From Parapedobacter pyrenivorans (GTDB taxonomy: Bacteria; Bacteroidota; Bacteroidia; Sphingobacteriales; Sphingobacteriaceae), in the NCBI RefSeq assembly GCF_014636865.1, contig NZ_BMER01000006.1, forward strand, positions 248,001-312,000: a DNA stretch of 64,000 nt. The letters are read 5' to 3'. The position numbers and the translations under genes were made by a program. Below are positions 50,897 to 61,400 of the stretch, piece after piece. Each line of letters opens with the position of its first letter. The first letter of the stretch is position 1. The notes below the pieces were generated by a model that was not told the origin of the DNA, made no database searches, and saw only the letters and a list, made by a program, of their open reading frames with translations.

Positions 50897-52080
50897 TAAG
50901 CCCAATACTGCATCGTTTCACTTTCGGCAGCTCGGTTTGCCAATAAGACTGACTTGGCGACCTCTCTACCCGTTTCAACATTCGAAAACGGTCTTTTCCC
51001 TTCCTTCACACACGTTATAAAATCCATGAGTGCATAGGCCGTCGGATCGCGGTTCTGATCGTCCTGATTTTGGAACTCCAACTCCATTGGCTTTCCCTGT
51101 CCCCAGGACTCTGCGGTTGCACCCGTAACGCCGTCGACCGTTGTAAGCTCGGTACTGCGTACCTCGGGAAAAGCAAATGCTTTGGTTCGCTGTATTTCGA
51201 TGGTGCCTTTTGTGCCCAGAACACGAATGGAGTATCCATTATATGAATTACTTAAAATCGAAGTCACACTGGCTTTCACGCCATTCGGATAGGCATAGAC
51301 AGCCCGGATGTTATCAAAGGTTTCTCGACCGTCCTGCCAATAATCTATGCCCCCCATTGCGACAACCGAAAGCGGATGACTCCTATTGAACCAATTAAGG
51401 ATGTCGACTTGGTGGGCACATAGCTCGGTCATTAGTCCGCCCGAATATTCCTTATACATCCGCCAGTTAATCTGCCTTTCCAACGACGGATCGGATACAG
51501 GTCTTCTCCAATTGGAATTCCGGTTGTATTGGCATTCGTACTGTTTGACATCCCCGATAAAACCTCCACGAATCACTTCGAAGACTTTGTGATACAGTTG
51601 ATAGTATCGGTATTGATGACCTATCTGTAAGACGGATTTTGGATACCGGCCCGCCAAGTCAACCAACTGGTCGGCCTCTTCAGGCGTGTGGGTCATCGTT
51701 TTTTCCAGATACACATGTTTCCCTGCCTCCAACGCTTCTGTTGCAGCAACGAAATGCAGATGTTCGGGAAGTGCAATGTAAACTGCTTCAATCGAGGATG
51801 AATTCAATAATTTCCGATAATCCCTGTAACCGACGGCATTCGGAAACAACGTCTCCGCAGCGTGCATCTGCTGCTTTATGATATCACAGTAAGCAACCAA
51901 ACTCAGGTTTGGAATGTTCTTCATAATGCTTGCAACCCCACTGCCGCGGCTACCGAAACCGATCATTCCAATCCGTAGCGGATCGTTATCCCTAGCAAAC
52001 AATTTCTCCACAGAAACCCCGCTGAAGGCCATTCCTGCAAGTCCGTACATCCCGTTTTCCAAAAATCGTCGTCTATCCAT
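50896..52080 (-). CDS. Gfo/Idh/MocA family oxidoreductase with Tat-like leader
   Basis: A 394-residue oxidoreductase. The leader MDRRRFLENGMYGLAGMAFSG is Tat-like. The Rossmann motif is RIGMIGFGSRGSG, and the catalytic-region motif reads VYLEKTMTHTPEEA, with Thr in place of the usual Pro in EKP. The C-terminal sugar-binding domain contains GGLMTELCAHQVDILNWF. It should interconvert a sugar or cyclitol hydroxyl and ketone with NAD(P). It is distinct from the two tandem paralogues upstream, from which it is separated by 11 bases. Confidence 0.87.
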   Translation of the reverse strand: MDRRRFLENGMYGLAGMAFSGVSVEKLFARDNDPLRIGMIGFGSRGSGVASIMKNIPNLSLVAYCDIIKQQMHAAETLFPNAVGYRDYRKLLNSSSIEAVYIALPEHLHFVAATEALEAGKHVYLEKTMTHTPEEADQLVDLAGRYPKSVLQIGHQYRYYQLYHKVFEVIRGGFIGDVKQYECQYNRNSNWRRPVSDPSLERQINWRMYKEYSGGLMTELCAHQVDILNWFNRSHPLSVVAMGGIDYWQDGRETFDNIRAVYAYPNGVKASVTSILSNSYNGYSIRVLGTKGTIEIQRTKAFAFPEVRSTELTTVDGVTGATAESWGQGKPMELEFQNQDDQNRDPTAYALMDFITCVKEGKRPFSNVETGREVAKSVLLANRAAESETMQYWA

Positions 52081-52091
52081 TGCTACCCGAA

Positions 52092-53099
52092 TTAAACTTT
52101 TAATAGTTCTTTTATACTTACTGCCGCCCCACCCCGCCGTTTACTTTCATCAGCCGCTTCCATAAACGCCACCAATTCGGTGGTTTCTTCCGGACTGACT
52201 GGAACCGAGCCCGTGTCAAAGAATTCAACGACACGGTAAAGCAACGGAAGGTATCCGCCATATGTACCGAGCGCCTGCTGCCCATCCGTTCCATACGCCA
52301 TACCACCAAACCCGCCTTTTCCCTGCCGTATACCACGGAAAATGCCTACACGGCCATCGGACCAGGTACCGACTACGATGTCCGTACCTTCGCCGTATAC
52401 ACGCCGAACCTCATTACAGCCGGTTCCCAATAGTGCATATAATAGCTCAACACCGTGTATGCCATACCAGAACAGGTCGGGGTGTGTAGATTCCAATGTT
52501 GCAGGTGCAAACGCATCTACGCCAGTAATGGCCCCGATTGCCTTTCCTGAAGCGAGGTTGGGAATATTTTCGATATATCTCAAGGAAGACGATGAGAAAG
52601 TAGGTACGTTATATTGCCTTGCCGCTGCAAAAATCGCTTTCGTATCAGCCAGACTCGCTGCAATCGGTTTGTCTATAAATACACGTTTTCCAGCTTTAAA
52701 TACGGGCAGGACCTGCTCCAAGTGAAGTCGGCCATCGTTGGTTTCCAGCAGTACGACATCTACCTGCTCAAGCAGTGCCGTGATAGAGTCCGTAATCATT
52801 ACCCCAAAATTCTTTACCTCCTCCACATATCCCGGAATACGCTTCGCACTGCTTTCAATCGTTTTACTTCCATAGGGATATGCAGCCACTACTTTATATC
52901 CCTTTAGCTTGGTATCTGCTCCGGGAGCGTTCATTGCTTTTGTAAACGCTACACTATGTGACGTATCCAAGCCGATGATCCCTACACGTTTGCCTTGGAA
53001 TGCCTCGCGTGAAACGCCCAATTTAGCGATGGATACGGCGGACAATCCAATTCCCATTGCCGTCAGGCCCTTTAAAAATCTTCTTCGGTTTACTTCCAT
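52092..53099 (-). CDS. Gfo/Idh/MocA family oxidoreductase, tandem paralogue B
   Basis: About 335 residues from ATG 53099 (MEVNRRRFLKGLTAMG, Tat-type leader); an in-frame ATG at 53111 would add MLNI. The nucleotide fold begins RVGIIGLDTSHS, and the motif VFIDKPIAASLAD replaces the common EKP with DKP. The block HPDLFWYGIHGVE is shared with the next gene, to which it is homologous over its full length. The unusual GLDTSHS start marks a separate Gfo/Idh subfamily. Substrate unknown. Short gaps on both sides (11 and 22 bases). Confidence 0.86.
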   Translation of the reverse strand: MEVNRRRFLKGLTAMGIGLSAVSIAKLGVSREAFQGKRVGIIGLDTSHSVAFTKAMNAPGADTKLKGYKVVAAYPYGSKTIESSAKRIPGYVEEVKNFGVMITDSITALLEQVDVVLLETNDGRLHLEQVLPVFKAGKRVFIDKPIAASLADTKAIFAAARQYNVPTFSSSSLRYIENIPNLASGKAIGAITGVDAFAPATLESTHPDLFWYGIHGVELLYALLGTGCNEVRRVYGEGTDIVVGTWSDGRVGIFRGIRQGKGGFGGMAYGTDGQQALGTYGGYLPLLYRVVEFFDTGSVPVSPEETTELVAFMEAADESKRRGGAAVSIKELLKV

Positions 53100-53121
53100 G
53101 ATATTCAACAATTAAGCGTTT

Positions 53122-54114
53122 CTAGCCCACCTCTGACAATGCCACGTTAGCTCCGCCACGAGCTTTGCTCAAATCGGCTGCCGCCATAAACCGGTAAATC
53201 TCCAGTGTTTCATTGGCATCCACCGGAGACTTCCCCGTATCGAAAAAAGTGATAATCTTACTTAATAATGTATCATAACCGTTGTAGGGACCCAATGTCA
53301 GATCACCCTTTTCTCCATAGGCGGTGCCACCATACGTGTGCTTGCCTGTACGCGTGCCCCGGAATATACCGATACGGCCGTCTGCCCAATTACCTACTAC
53401 GACATCCGTACCTTCCGTGTGCATACGCCTGATCTCTTTGCAACCCACTCCCATCAAAGCAATCAGCGACTCCACACCATGAATTCCATACCAAAATAAA
53501 TCCGGATGATGGGGTTCCAAGGTGGCAGGGCTGTAGGTATCGGCACCTAGGATCTTTCCTATCTTGCCGTTGATAGCATCCTGAATAGTGCTCATGTATC
53601 GCAACGATGACGTGGAGAAAATAGGAACTTGCCGCCTTTCCGCCAAACTATAGATCTTCTGAACATCTTCCAATGAGGCCGCAACAGGCTTATCAATAAA
53701 CATAGGTTTGCCGGCCTCGATGACTTCGGTAGCCTGCGCCAACCTCGGGTTGCCGTCGTTGGTCTCCAATAATACATAGTCGACCTCAGCCAACAGGGCA
53801 GTAATGGATTCGACAATCTTCACTCCATACGGTTGGATCTCCTTGATGTAGCCGGGGATGCGGCTCGTACTGATTTCAATCGTGCTACCATAAGGATAAG
53901 CGGCGGTAACCCGGTAACCCGAATTGCTTAATGCGCTTGAAGGGTCATTCAATCCCTTTGTAAATGCCATGCTATGCGACGTATCCAGTCCAATGATGCC
54001 AACACGCTTGCCTGGTGCCGTCGACTGCCTGTTAACTGCTTTTGCCGCATTGACCCCTATTCCAATTCCGGCGGCAGCCAGCGATGCATTCCTTATGAAT
54101 TTTCTTCTATCCAT
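53122..54114 (-). CDS. Gfo/Idh/MocA family oxidoreductase, tandem paralogue A
   Basis: About 330 residues from ATG 54114 (MDRRKFIRNASLAAAGIGIG, Tat-type leader); the longer frame from 54138 adds an unlikely MDNHKYII. It shares RVGIIGLDTSHS, PMFIDKPVAASLED, HPDLFWYGIHGVE and a GTDVVVGNWADGRIGIFRG segment with the downstream paralogue. The two probably arose by tandem duplication and then diverged, perhaps to oxidise and reduce two positions of one sugar. Exported with bound cofactor by the Tat pathway, as inferred from the leader. Confidence 0.86.
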   Translation of the reverse strand: MDRRKFIRNASLAAAGIGIGVNAAKAVNRQSTAPGKRVGIIGLDTSHSMAFTKGLNDPSSALSNSGYRVTAAYPYGSTIEISTSRIPGYIKEIQPYGVKIVESITALLAEVDYVLLETNDGNPRLAQATEVIEAGKPMFIDKPVAASLEDVQKIYSLAERRQVPIFSTSSLRYMSTIQDAINGKIGKILGADTYSPATLEPHHPDLFWYGIHGVESLIALMGVGCKEIRRMHTEGTDVVVGNWADGRIGIFRGTRTGKHTYGGTAYGEKGDLTLGPYNGYDTLLSKIITFFDTGKSPVDANETLEIYRFMAAADLSKARGGANVALSEVG

Positions 54115-54175
54115 GATTATATATTTATGGTTGTCCATGCTGATATTTCGTTAAAAATCGATTAAACTCTGATTA

Positions 54176-55483
54176 TCAGCGATTAACTAATGGATCTGGA
54201 ATCTTTATCAAATCTGATATTTCCTTTCCTTCATGATTAAACCTGGCCAATGTATACACGAATCCATCGCTTCCCACTGCAATCGCATTCACGTAAGAAG
54301 GCCTAGTTCCATCCGTATAAAAAACCGGGCCATGATCAATGTATAATCCATTGCGGATATTATACGTGATAAGATGCAGGTTCTCGATTCCCTTGGCCGC
54401 GCCTTTTGCGATATGGTCCTGCCCTTTAATTCGTTTGCCCTGTTCATAAACGGGTCCTCCTGTCAAGTAATAAATCGTTTCCGCATCAGGCCCAAGCTGG
54501 AATCCCAAATATCCATAGCTGAATTGGTCAAACATCCCGCTTTGCTGGGACGATTGAGACGTCAATCGCTGAACAAGTTCGATCGTCTGCTTATCGGGAT
54601 CGAAACGGAATAAGTAGCCTGAATTCCCATGTATGCCATAGGCGACCTGCTCCGGCGCATACCAGAAAATCTTGCGCCAGTTATAGCCCATACTTCCCGG
54701 CATCTTCGGGTCATAACGGCCAAAATAGTCGAGCTTTAAGTCCACTTCGAGCTTCTGAAGTGACTGGCTAGTCGGGCTATAACAAAAGATGTGGCCTTCG
54801 GCTACTGTATAATAGACGTTTCCGTCGATGGGGTTAATCAGCAATGAACGGCAAAGCGTCCTGAAATCAACACCGGGTTCGCCCGCTTCTCCGCGTTCTG
54901 AAGTTGGCCGTAATGTGTGTAGTTTCTTGTTCTTCACATCATAATGAACAAACTGCCCCGTTGGCCAGGTGATCCCGAAGAGTTGACCGCGATTGACATC
55001 CATGTTCATCGCCACCAATCCTTCCCCGCCGGGCACGGTGATCAGATCCTCAAATATTCCCGTATTGGGGTCGAAGGCTAAAAAGTGTCCCCCCGGATAG
55101 GGTAGTATGCCCTCCGGCAGATTTTCAGCCATCCTATCCATGCCACCGATCAGCTGGTAGTAGCCAACATGGGTGCTGAAGTAAAGCTTGCCTTCGTATT
55201 CATAAAAACGGGCATGCGATTTTCCCTGTGCCACCGCGTGCTGTCCGGCTTCACCACATATAGCTGTAAGATCCGCTAAAAATGTGGTTTCATCCGTTTT
55301 GGGGTCATAAACATACATTTTACCTCCCTCATCCATCCGCTCTGACGAAAGAATGTAATAAATTTTACCGTCACTCGCCCGTGATATCGCATTATAGGTA
55401 TCGTGTGCGTATGGGAATCCCGAATAATATTTTCGCGCAATTAGTCCTCCCTGCTTCTCGGTACGGTCCGTCGTTATCATCAT
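54176..55483 (-). CDS. Beta-propeller protein of unknown function, no signal peptide
   Basis: About 435 residues from ATG 55483 (MMITTDRTEKQGG). A longer frame from 55531 would overlap the preceding gene by 29 bases and gives no leader either. It shows repeated propeller strands (DGKIYYILSSE, GKLYFSTHVGYY, IDGNVYYTVAEGHIFCYSP, GFVYTLARFNHEGK). No catalytic signature was recognised. Unlike nearly all its neighbours it lacks a Sec, Tat or lipoprotein leader, so it may be cytoplasmic. It might be a lyase- or lactonase-like propeller enzyme; no specific assignment is justified. Confidence 0.7.
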   Translation of the reverse strand: MMITTDRTEKQGGLIARKYYSGFPYAHDTYNAISRASDGKIYYILSSERMDEGGKMYVYDPKTDETTFLADLTAICGEAGQHAVAQGKSHARFYEYEGKLYFSTHVGYYQLIGGMDRMAENLPEGILPYPGGHFLAFDPNTGIFEDLITVPGGEGLVAMNMDVNRGQLFGITWPTGQFVHYDVKNKKLHTLRPTSERGEAGEPGVDFRTLCRSLLINPIDGNVYYTVAEGHIFCYSPTSQSLQKLEVDLKLDYFGRYDPKMPGSMGYNWRKIFWYAPEQVAYGIHGNSGYLFRFDPDKQTIELVQRLTSQSSQQSGMFDQFSYGYLGFQLGPDAETIYYLTGGPVYEQGKRIKGQDHIAKGAAKGIENLHLITYNIRNGLYIDHGPVFYTDGTRPSYVNAIAVGSDGFVYTLARFNHEGKEISDLIKIPDPLVNR

Positions 55484-55502
55484 TACGTATCGTTCTTCGT
55501 TT

Positions 55503-56861
55503 CTACTTAATATCCGCCACTTGCGCGGCATGCTGATGTATCCGCGTTATGGCAGTCGCAATCAATTCCATGTCTGCTTTCGGGCCCAATAAGAGGTTTT
55601 GGGTAAACCAAACGGCTTGTTCTTTACACAATGTCTCGTTATTCGGACAACGGTTTGCAACCACATACGCATCAAAATCCAACTGCTCTTTGGGGTATAC
55701 ATGTTGGTATAGCGGAGAATCAAATGCGTCTTTTAGGTAGGGTTGGTCGGTTAGCACCGCGTAACCGCTGCTGCAGGGAACCCCTTCCGCGCGCAGCGCT
55801 TTCATGAACTGTTCCCTTGATAACCCACCAAATTCGGCTTCAACGTAGCGGAATGGATATAAGTGGTATGCACCCTTGTTCGCCTTTTCGTACAATTCCA
55901 TCGGATAGATCCCCGGCACGTCACTCAACATACTGCTTAAGTACTGGGCATTCTCATCACGTATTATGGTCTCCTCGTCCAAGCGTTCCAGCAAGGCCAA
56001 ACCAATGGCTGCCTGGTATTCGGTGAGCCTGATTTTTGTGCCCGCCAAGACACTGCTCGCGGATACAATACCAACCATTGATCCGTATGGCAAACCCAGA
56101 TTGTGATAGGAATAGCATCGATCCATAAAATCACCGTTGTTGCTCACAACCGCCCCCCCTTCCCCGATGGGTAGGTTCTTCGAGTTCTGAAAACTGAAAC
56201 ATCCTGCATGGCCGATCGAACCCAACCGTTTACCGCCGTATTCCGCCAAGTGCGCCTGACAGGCATCCTCGATCACAATCAGGTTTCGCTCTTTGGCTAA
56301 TGCCATAATCCGATCCATATCGACCGATACACCAGCGATGTGGACCGCAAGGATCGCCTTTGTTCGCTGTGTGATTTTTTGTGCTACCTGATCGGGATCC
56401 AGTTGAAATGTTTTCAGTTCTACGTCTGCAAATATGGGCATTGCCCCAACGGCAAGCACAGCCAAGGGCACTGCTATAAACGTGTATGGTGGAAGGATAA
56501 CCTCATCACCTGGCCCCACGCCGAAATTAGTCAGCGCCGTAATCAAGGCGTTCGTACCGTTGACTACCGTCAAACATCGGTTCGTGCCAATGGTTTTCGC
56601 CCACTTCTCTTCGAAACGCTGGGTCACCTTTGCACGCGACCATACGCCGCTTCGCAGCACCTCAACGACGTGCTTTTCATCCGTGGCTGGATTCCATCTC
56701 GGCCATTTCGGCCACACCTTTTGGGCGAGCATTGGTTCGCCGCCCAAAATGGCAGGCTTGCCGGCTACCGAAACCCGCTTACCGAAAACCATCGGTGAGG
56801 CGACCATTCCGGCGCCTAATACAGAACTGCTGACAATAAACTTCCTTCTAGAAATATCCAT
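55503..56861 (-). CDS. DegT/DnrJ/EryC1-type PLP aminotransferase with Tat-type leader
   Basis: A 452-residue fold-type I aminotransferase. A Tat-like leader SRRKFIVSSSVLGAGMVAS precedes the enzyme, which begins near KPAILGGEP, an N-terminus seen in inosose/AHBA-type members. PLP-site motifs are VNGTNALITAL, IEDACQAHLAEYGG (Asp199) and the Schiff-base Lys228 in FSFQNSKNLPIGEGG. It should transfer an amino group to or from a keto-sugar or keto-cyclitol. Grouping with three Gfo/Idh oxidoreductases matches the dehydrogenase-aminotransferase logic of aminocyclitol and kanosamine-type pathways, but an exported location and a catabolic role are unusual. Confidence 0.87.
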   Translation of the reverse strand: MDISRRKFIVSSSVLGAGMVASPMVFGKRVSVAGKPAILGGEPMLAQKVWPKWPRWNPATDEKHVVEVLRSGVWSRAKVTQRFEEKWAKTIGTNRCLTVVNGTNALITALTNFGVGPGDEVILPPYTFIAVPLAVLAVGAMPIFADVELKTFQLDPDQVAQKITQRTKAILAVHIAGVSVDMDRIMALAKERNLIVIEDACQAHLAEYGGKRLGSIGHAGCFSFQNSKNLPIGEGGAVVSNNGDFMDRCYSYHNLGLPYGSMVGIVSASSVLAGTKIRLTEYQAAIGLALLERLDEETIIRDENAQYLSSMLSDVPGIYPMELYEKANKGAYHLYPFRYVEAEFGGLSREQFMKALRAEGVPCSSGYAVLTDQPYLKDAFDSPLYQHVYPKEQLDFDAYVVANRCPNNETLCKEQAVWFTQNLLLGPKADMELIATAITRIHQHAAQVADIK

Positions 56862-56898
56862 AATACACCATCCTCCTTCTCATATAGTTAGTGACTCG

Positions 56899-58383
56899 TT
56901 AATTGTATCCTTCATTTTGCTGCAGCACATCCGGTCCCACCAGATCAATCTGGCTCCGCGGAATCGGCATGTACCGATGGTGTTCCTGCGGATTTAATTG
57001 CACGGTCTGAACGGAGCCGTCTGATGGATTATAATACCGTTCTACCGACTTCAATTCGGTCATGTAACGTCCGGTCCGAACCAAATCAAACCACCGCTCA
57101 TTCTCAAAGGCAAACTCCAATCGGCGTTCTAGCAAGAGCTTGTCCAAGAACGCAGCTTCGCTTGCGATATCAGCCGAGGTATAATGGTGTCCCTCATTTC
57201 CAAAAGCGCGCTCCCTGACTCGATTGAGTTCGACCAGCGCTAAATCCGGTTGACTAAGGTAATATAATACTTCAGCTTTCAGCAGGACCATATCTGCATA
57301 CCGTAACACAGGCAAATCCAATCCGCTGGAATTAGGCGTATGCTGGACCGCAAATTTGCTCACAAACGGATACCATACCGCTGGGTCGGCAGGGGGACTA
57401 TTCGGCGATTTCCAATAGGGTGTAATGGTCTCATCTTTCCGGCTGTCTCCGTCATCATACAACTTGTATAAACTCCATGTAGGGAAAATATTTTCATTAC
57501 CACGCGACGATATACCCGTTACTCCAAAATAAGGCAGAAAGTCCGTCGAAAGCGGCTGTCCATTTTCGCCGTCGAGGTATTTCATTGCAAAAATGACCTC
57601 TTCATTATTTTCCGAACTGATCGACCAAAGCGACTTGAATTCGGGTTCCAGTTGAAAGTTAAATCCCTCGACCATATCCAAATAGGTCTTCGCTTCATCC
57701 CATTCCTTCAGATAAACATACACTTTGGCCAGTAACGAGACCGCGGCCTCCTTGCTAGCCCGGCCTCCGGCTATAGCTGCCTTCATTGGCAGCAGGTCGA
57801 TCGCCTGCTTCAGATCTTCAGTAATCTGTTGATACACTTGCGGCTCGGACGACCGTGGCACGCCATAAGTTTCTTCCACCGTAAGTTTGGATGTGACCAA
57901 TGGAACACCTCCAAATACCCTCACCAAATTAAAATAAAGCAACGAGCGCATAAAGAGCGCTTCGCCAGTGAGCTGTGCTTGCTGGTTTTCTGCATAGTCC
58001 GTTGGATTATCTATATAGAAAATAACTGAGTTGGCTCGAAAGATACCTTGGTAAGCACTTTGCCAGAAGCTGGCAAATAGTGGATTCTCCGACGTAATCG
58101 ATAAATTATTCAATTCGTCGATACCACCAATGTTAAAATATCCCGTACGATAGGTATTGTCCGATAACATTTCGGAAATGGTCCAATCGCGTGGAAACCT
58201 TGATTGATAGTTGCTGTAAATACCCAATACGGCGCCGTCCATGTCGGCCGCGGTCTTAAAAAAGTTAGCCTCGGTCAATTCCGAATCCGGCGTCAGTTCC
58301 AAAATGTTATTACAGGCTCCAAAGGCCAATAAGATCGCCAACAATACGCCTTTGGTCAATTGCTTCACTATAGTTCGTGTCAT
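56899..58383 (-). CDS. SusD/RagB-family nutrient-binding lipoprotein
   Basis: A 494-residue SusD-like lipoprotein (leader ending LLAFGAC). It has SusD helices QAQLTGEALFMRSLLYFNLVRVFGGVPLV and the C-terminal signature LLERRLEFAFENERWFDLVRTGRY. It starts 18 bases after the susC stop and ends 37 bases before the aminotransferase gene. With that SusC it forms the inner of two SusCD pairs in this operon. Confidence 0.94.
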   Translation of the reverse strand: MTRTIVKQLTKGVLLAILLAFGACNNILELTPDSELTEANFFKTAADMDGAVLGIYSNYQSRFPRDWTISEMLSDNTYRTGYFNIGGIDELNNLSITSENPLFASFWQSAYQGIFRANSVIFYIDNPTDYAENQQAQLTGEALFMRSLLYFNLVRVFGGVPLVTSKLTVEETYGVPRSSEPQVYQQITEDLKQAIDLLPMKAAIAGGRASKEAAVSLLAKVYVYLKEWDEAKTYLDMVEGFNFQLEPEFKSLWSISSENNEEVIFAMKYLDGENGQPLSTDFLPYFGVTGISSRGNENIFPTWSLYKLYDDGDSRKDETITPYWKSPNSPPADPAVWYPFVSKFAVQHTPNSSGLDLPVLRYADMVLLKAEVLYYLSQPDLALVELNRVRERAFGNEGHHYTSADIASEAAFLDKLLLERRLEFAFENERWFDLVRTGRYMTELKSVERYYNPSDGSVQTVQLNPQEHHRYMPIPRSQIDLVGPDVLQQNEGYN

Positions 58384-58401
58384 GATGCGTTTGTTCTGGG
58401 T

Positions 58402-61400
58402 TTAAAAAATTACATTCACTCCAAACGTGTATACCCGATTGATCGGTTCCGAGCCGTTATTAAACCCGGGCATACTCTTAATGCCATCAATTTCGCCGCT
58501 TGTAAAGCCTTCCGGATTATATCCATGGAATCCTTTTTTGGTGATCATCAGCAAGTTGCTGATGGACGCAAAAAGGCGAAAACTGTTAATCTTATATCGT
58601 TCTGAAAAAGATTGGGGCACGGTATAGCCGAGGTTCAAATTGCGGATGGCAAGAAAAGAGGCATCCTCTAGGTAGTAATCGCTGTTGGATACCCAAGCTA
58701 ACTGGCTAAGCGCCGTGGCCGGTTCTTTGCCGTTGCCTGGTTCAGCTGTTGACCACCATTGATTTTCTACCAACGAGCGCCTGATTGCACTGACCGTTGC
58801 GCCCTGATAATACAAGTTTTCTAAGTTATAAACCTTGGCGCCGACTGAGGATTGCATGGCGATACTTAGGTCGAAGTTCTTCCAGGAGAAGTCGTTGACC
58901 ATACCAAATGTCATGGTAGGCAGGTAGCTACCTAAGATCACCCGATCATCCGGCGTGATTTTCCCATCAGGTACACCATCGGGTCCGCTCACATCGGCAT
59001 ATTTTGTATTTCCTGGTTTTGACCCATCCATGATGGGTGAGTTGGCCACATCATTTTCATCAACCAACACGCCTGCTAATTTGTATCCATAGAAAGAAAA
59101 CATCGGCTCCCCCTTCCGCAGAATCCAAGCCATTCCCCGCGTATGGGTATTGATGACCTCATCCACCCCACCCAGGTCGACCACTTCATTTTTATTTCGC
59201 GAAAAATTAAACGCTGTCGACCATTTGAAGACGCCTGTTAGGTTTTGTGAGTTCAACTCAACTTCAAAACCGGTGTTACGGACATCTCCCACGTTCACCA
59301 GCGCGGCCGGGAAACCAGAAATAGCAGGCACCGAAACATCATACAATAGATTAGTCGTCTTCTTCTGGTAATAGTCGGCCGCCATCGTCAGTCGGTTATT
59401 AAACAGCCCCAAATCCAGTCCGATATTGTAGCTTTCCGTCCGTTCCCATTGCAGTCCGCCGTTACCGATGGCATTTTGTGCCCATCCCTTAGTCAGTGCA
59501 TCGTCAGGTGAGTAGTATACATCATCGATCGTGCCGAGGTAGCTGAAATCGCCGATATTGAAATTACCGACTACGCCATAACTAACCCGGGGCTTCAGTT
59601 CACTGATCACCGTGTTCCCCTGCATAAAGTCCTCCTGCGAAACCCGCCAAGCGATGGATGCCGACGGGAAATTCCCCCATCGATTATCCGGCCCGAATCG
59701 AGAGCTGCCATCCGTTCGGAACGAGGCGGATACCAGATATTTCCCTTTGTACGCGTAATTTACACGACCGAAATACGAAATAAGCCCCCATCTGGATTTG
59801 GTGGTATACGATCGAGAAGGATCAATAATCGCATTGTTGAGTGTACGGATGGTCTCGTTATTGAAGCTTCCAGCTACCGCAGTCTGCAATGCCGTGCGGG
59901 AAGTTGCTTTTTGGAAAGAGGCACCCAGAATGGCATTAAAATCGTGGTCACCCCCAAAGTCATTGGTATACCGCAATACGTTTTCGTTAAGTAGATTAAG
60001 GGACCTGGTATCACGTGCAGACCCCGAGTTAAGCCCATTGGAAGTCGCGGAAGCCGATTGGAAATTTTCGGCAATACCGTAGGTGATATTTGCACCGAAT
60101 GATGACCGGATGGATAAACCCTTTCCTAACTGAGCTTCGGCGTACATCTCGCCGACATTGTTCATGGACGACGAGGTATTGAACGTTCCATATAATGTAG
60201 CCAGTGGACTTGTTTGCCCCGATACCGAGTTACCCCAATAGTCTAGCGGCCGGGGATACGTTCCATCCGGATAAGGCTCGGGAGATACAAACGGTGATGT
60301 TTTTACGATCGCCTCCATCGTCACGGGTGAAGTTCGTCGATCCGCCCAATTGGGGCTTACCATGATGCCTACATTAATACCGGGTGCTAATTTCGCATCC
60401 ACATTGGCCCGAAAAGCATAGGTCTTATAGCCCGTTGTCAATAAGGTTCCTTGCTCATCACGGTAGGTCCCGGAAACATAATACGTCACGTTATCTGTTC
60501 CTCCACGCACAGACAAACTGTAGTTTTGCATGGGCGCCGGGCGCAACAGAATATCTTCCCAAATATAATTTCCTTCACGTATGACAGGGTTGACCCGAAA
60601 ATTGGGCGGCCTGCGATCGTCACCCCAAAGCGGAATCGATACATCGCCACCCTGCCATGCATATTCCCGATTCATATAACGGGCCACGTAATCGTGAAAT
60701 TCGTCGCCGGAAATCCAATCGTCGTGCCCCAAGGCCTCGGCGACCCCAGCGTAGGCATTCAACTGGAGTTGCGGCTTTCCGACAGTTCCCTTTTTTGTGG
60801 TGATAATAATAACGCCACCCGAACCGCGCGAACCATAAATGGCCGCAGAAGATGCGTCTTTCAAGACTTCGATAGACGCAACGTCATTCATATTTACGCT
60901 ACTCATACTTCCTCCCGGAAACCCATCGATCACCACTAGCGGATCATTGCTGGCAGAAATTGATCCGGAGCCTCGTACCCGGATAGTCGGCGCCGAACCG
61001 GGGTTGCTCCGGGTATTCGAAATGTTGACACCGGCCAATCGTCCAACCAACGCAAGCTCAGGGCGCCCAACCGGAATCTGATCCAGATTTTTGTTTTCCA
61101 CCTTGGAAATCGCGGCCGTCACCGAGCTCTTGCGCTGTGTTCCATACCCCACCACCACTACCTCGTCCAAGCCGGCTACATCCGCTTCCATAACCGCATC
61201 GACAGTGGTCTTTCCGGCAACCTCAACCTCCAAATCCTGGTATCCGATACTTCGAAAAACCAAGGCATCAGTAGGCTCAACTCCTTCCAGGGCAAACTTT
61301 CCCGCGGCATCCGTAGCTACTCCCGATCCGGTTCGTTTTACCGTTACGCTCACCCCCTCTAGGGCAGTACCTGTATCATCACGGACGGTGCCCGAGACCG

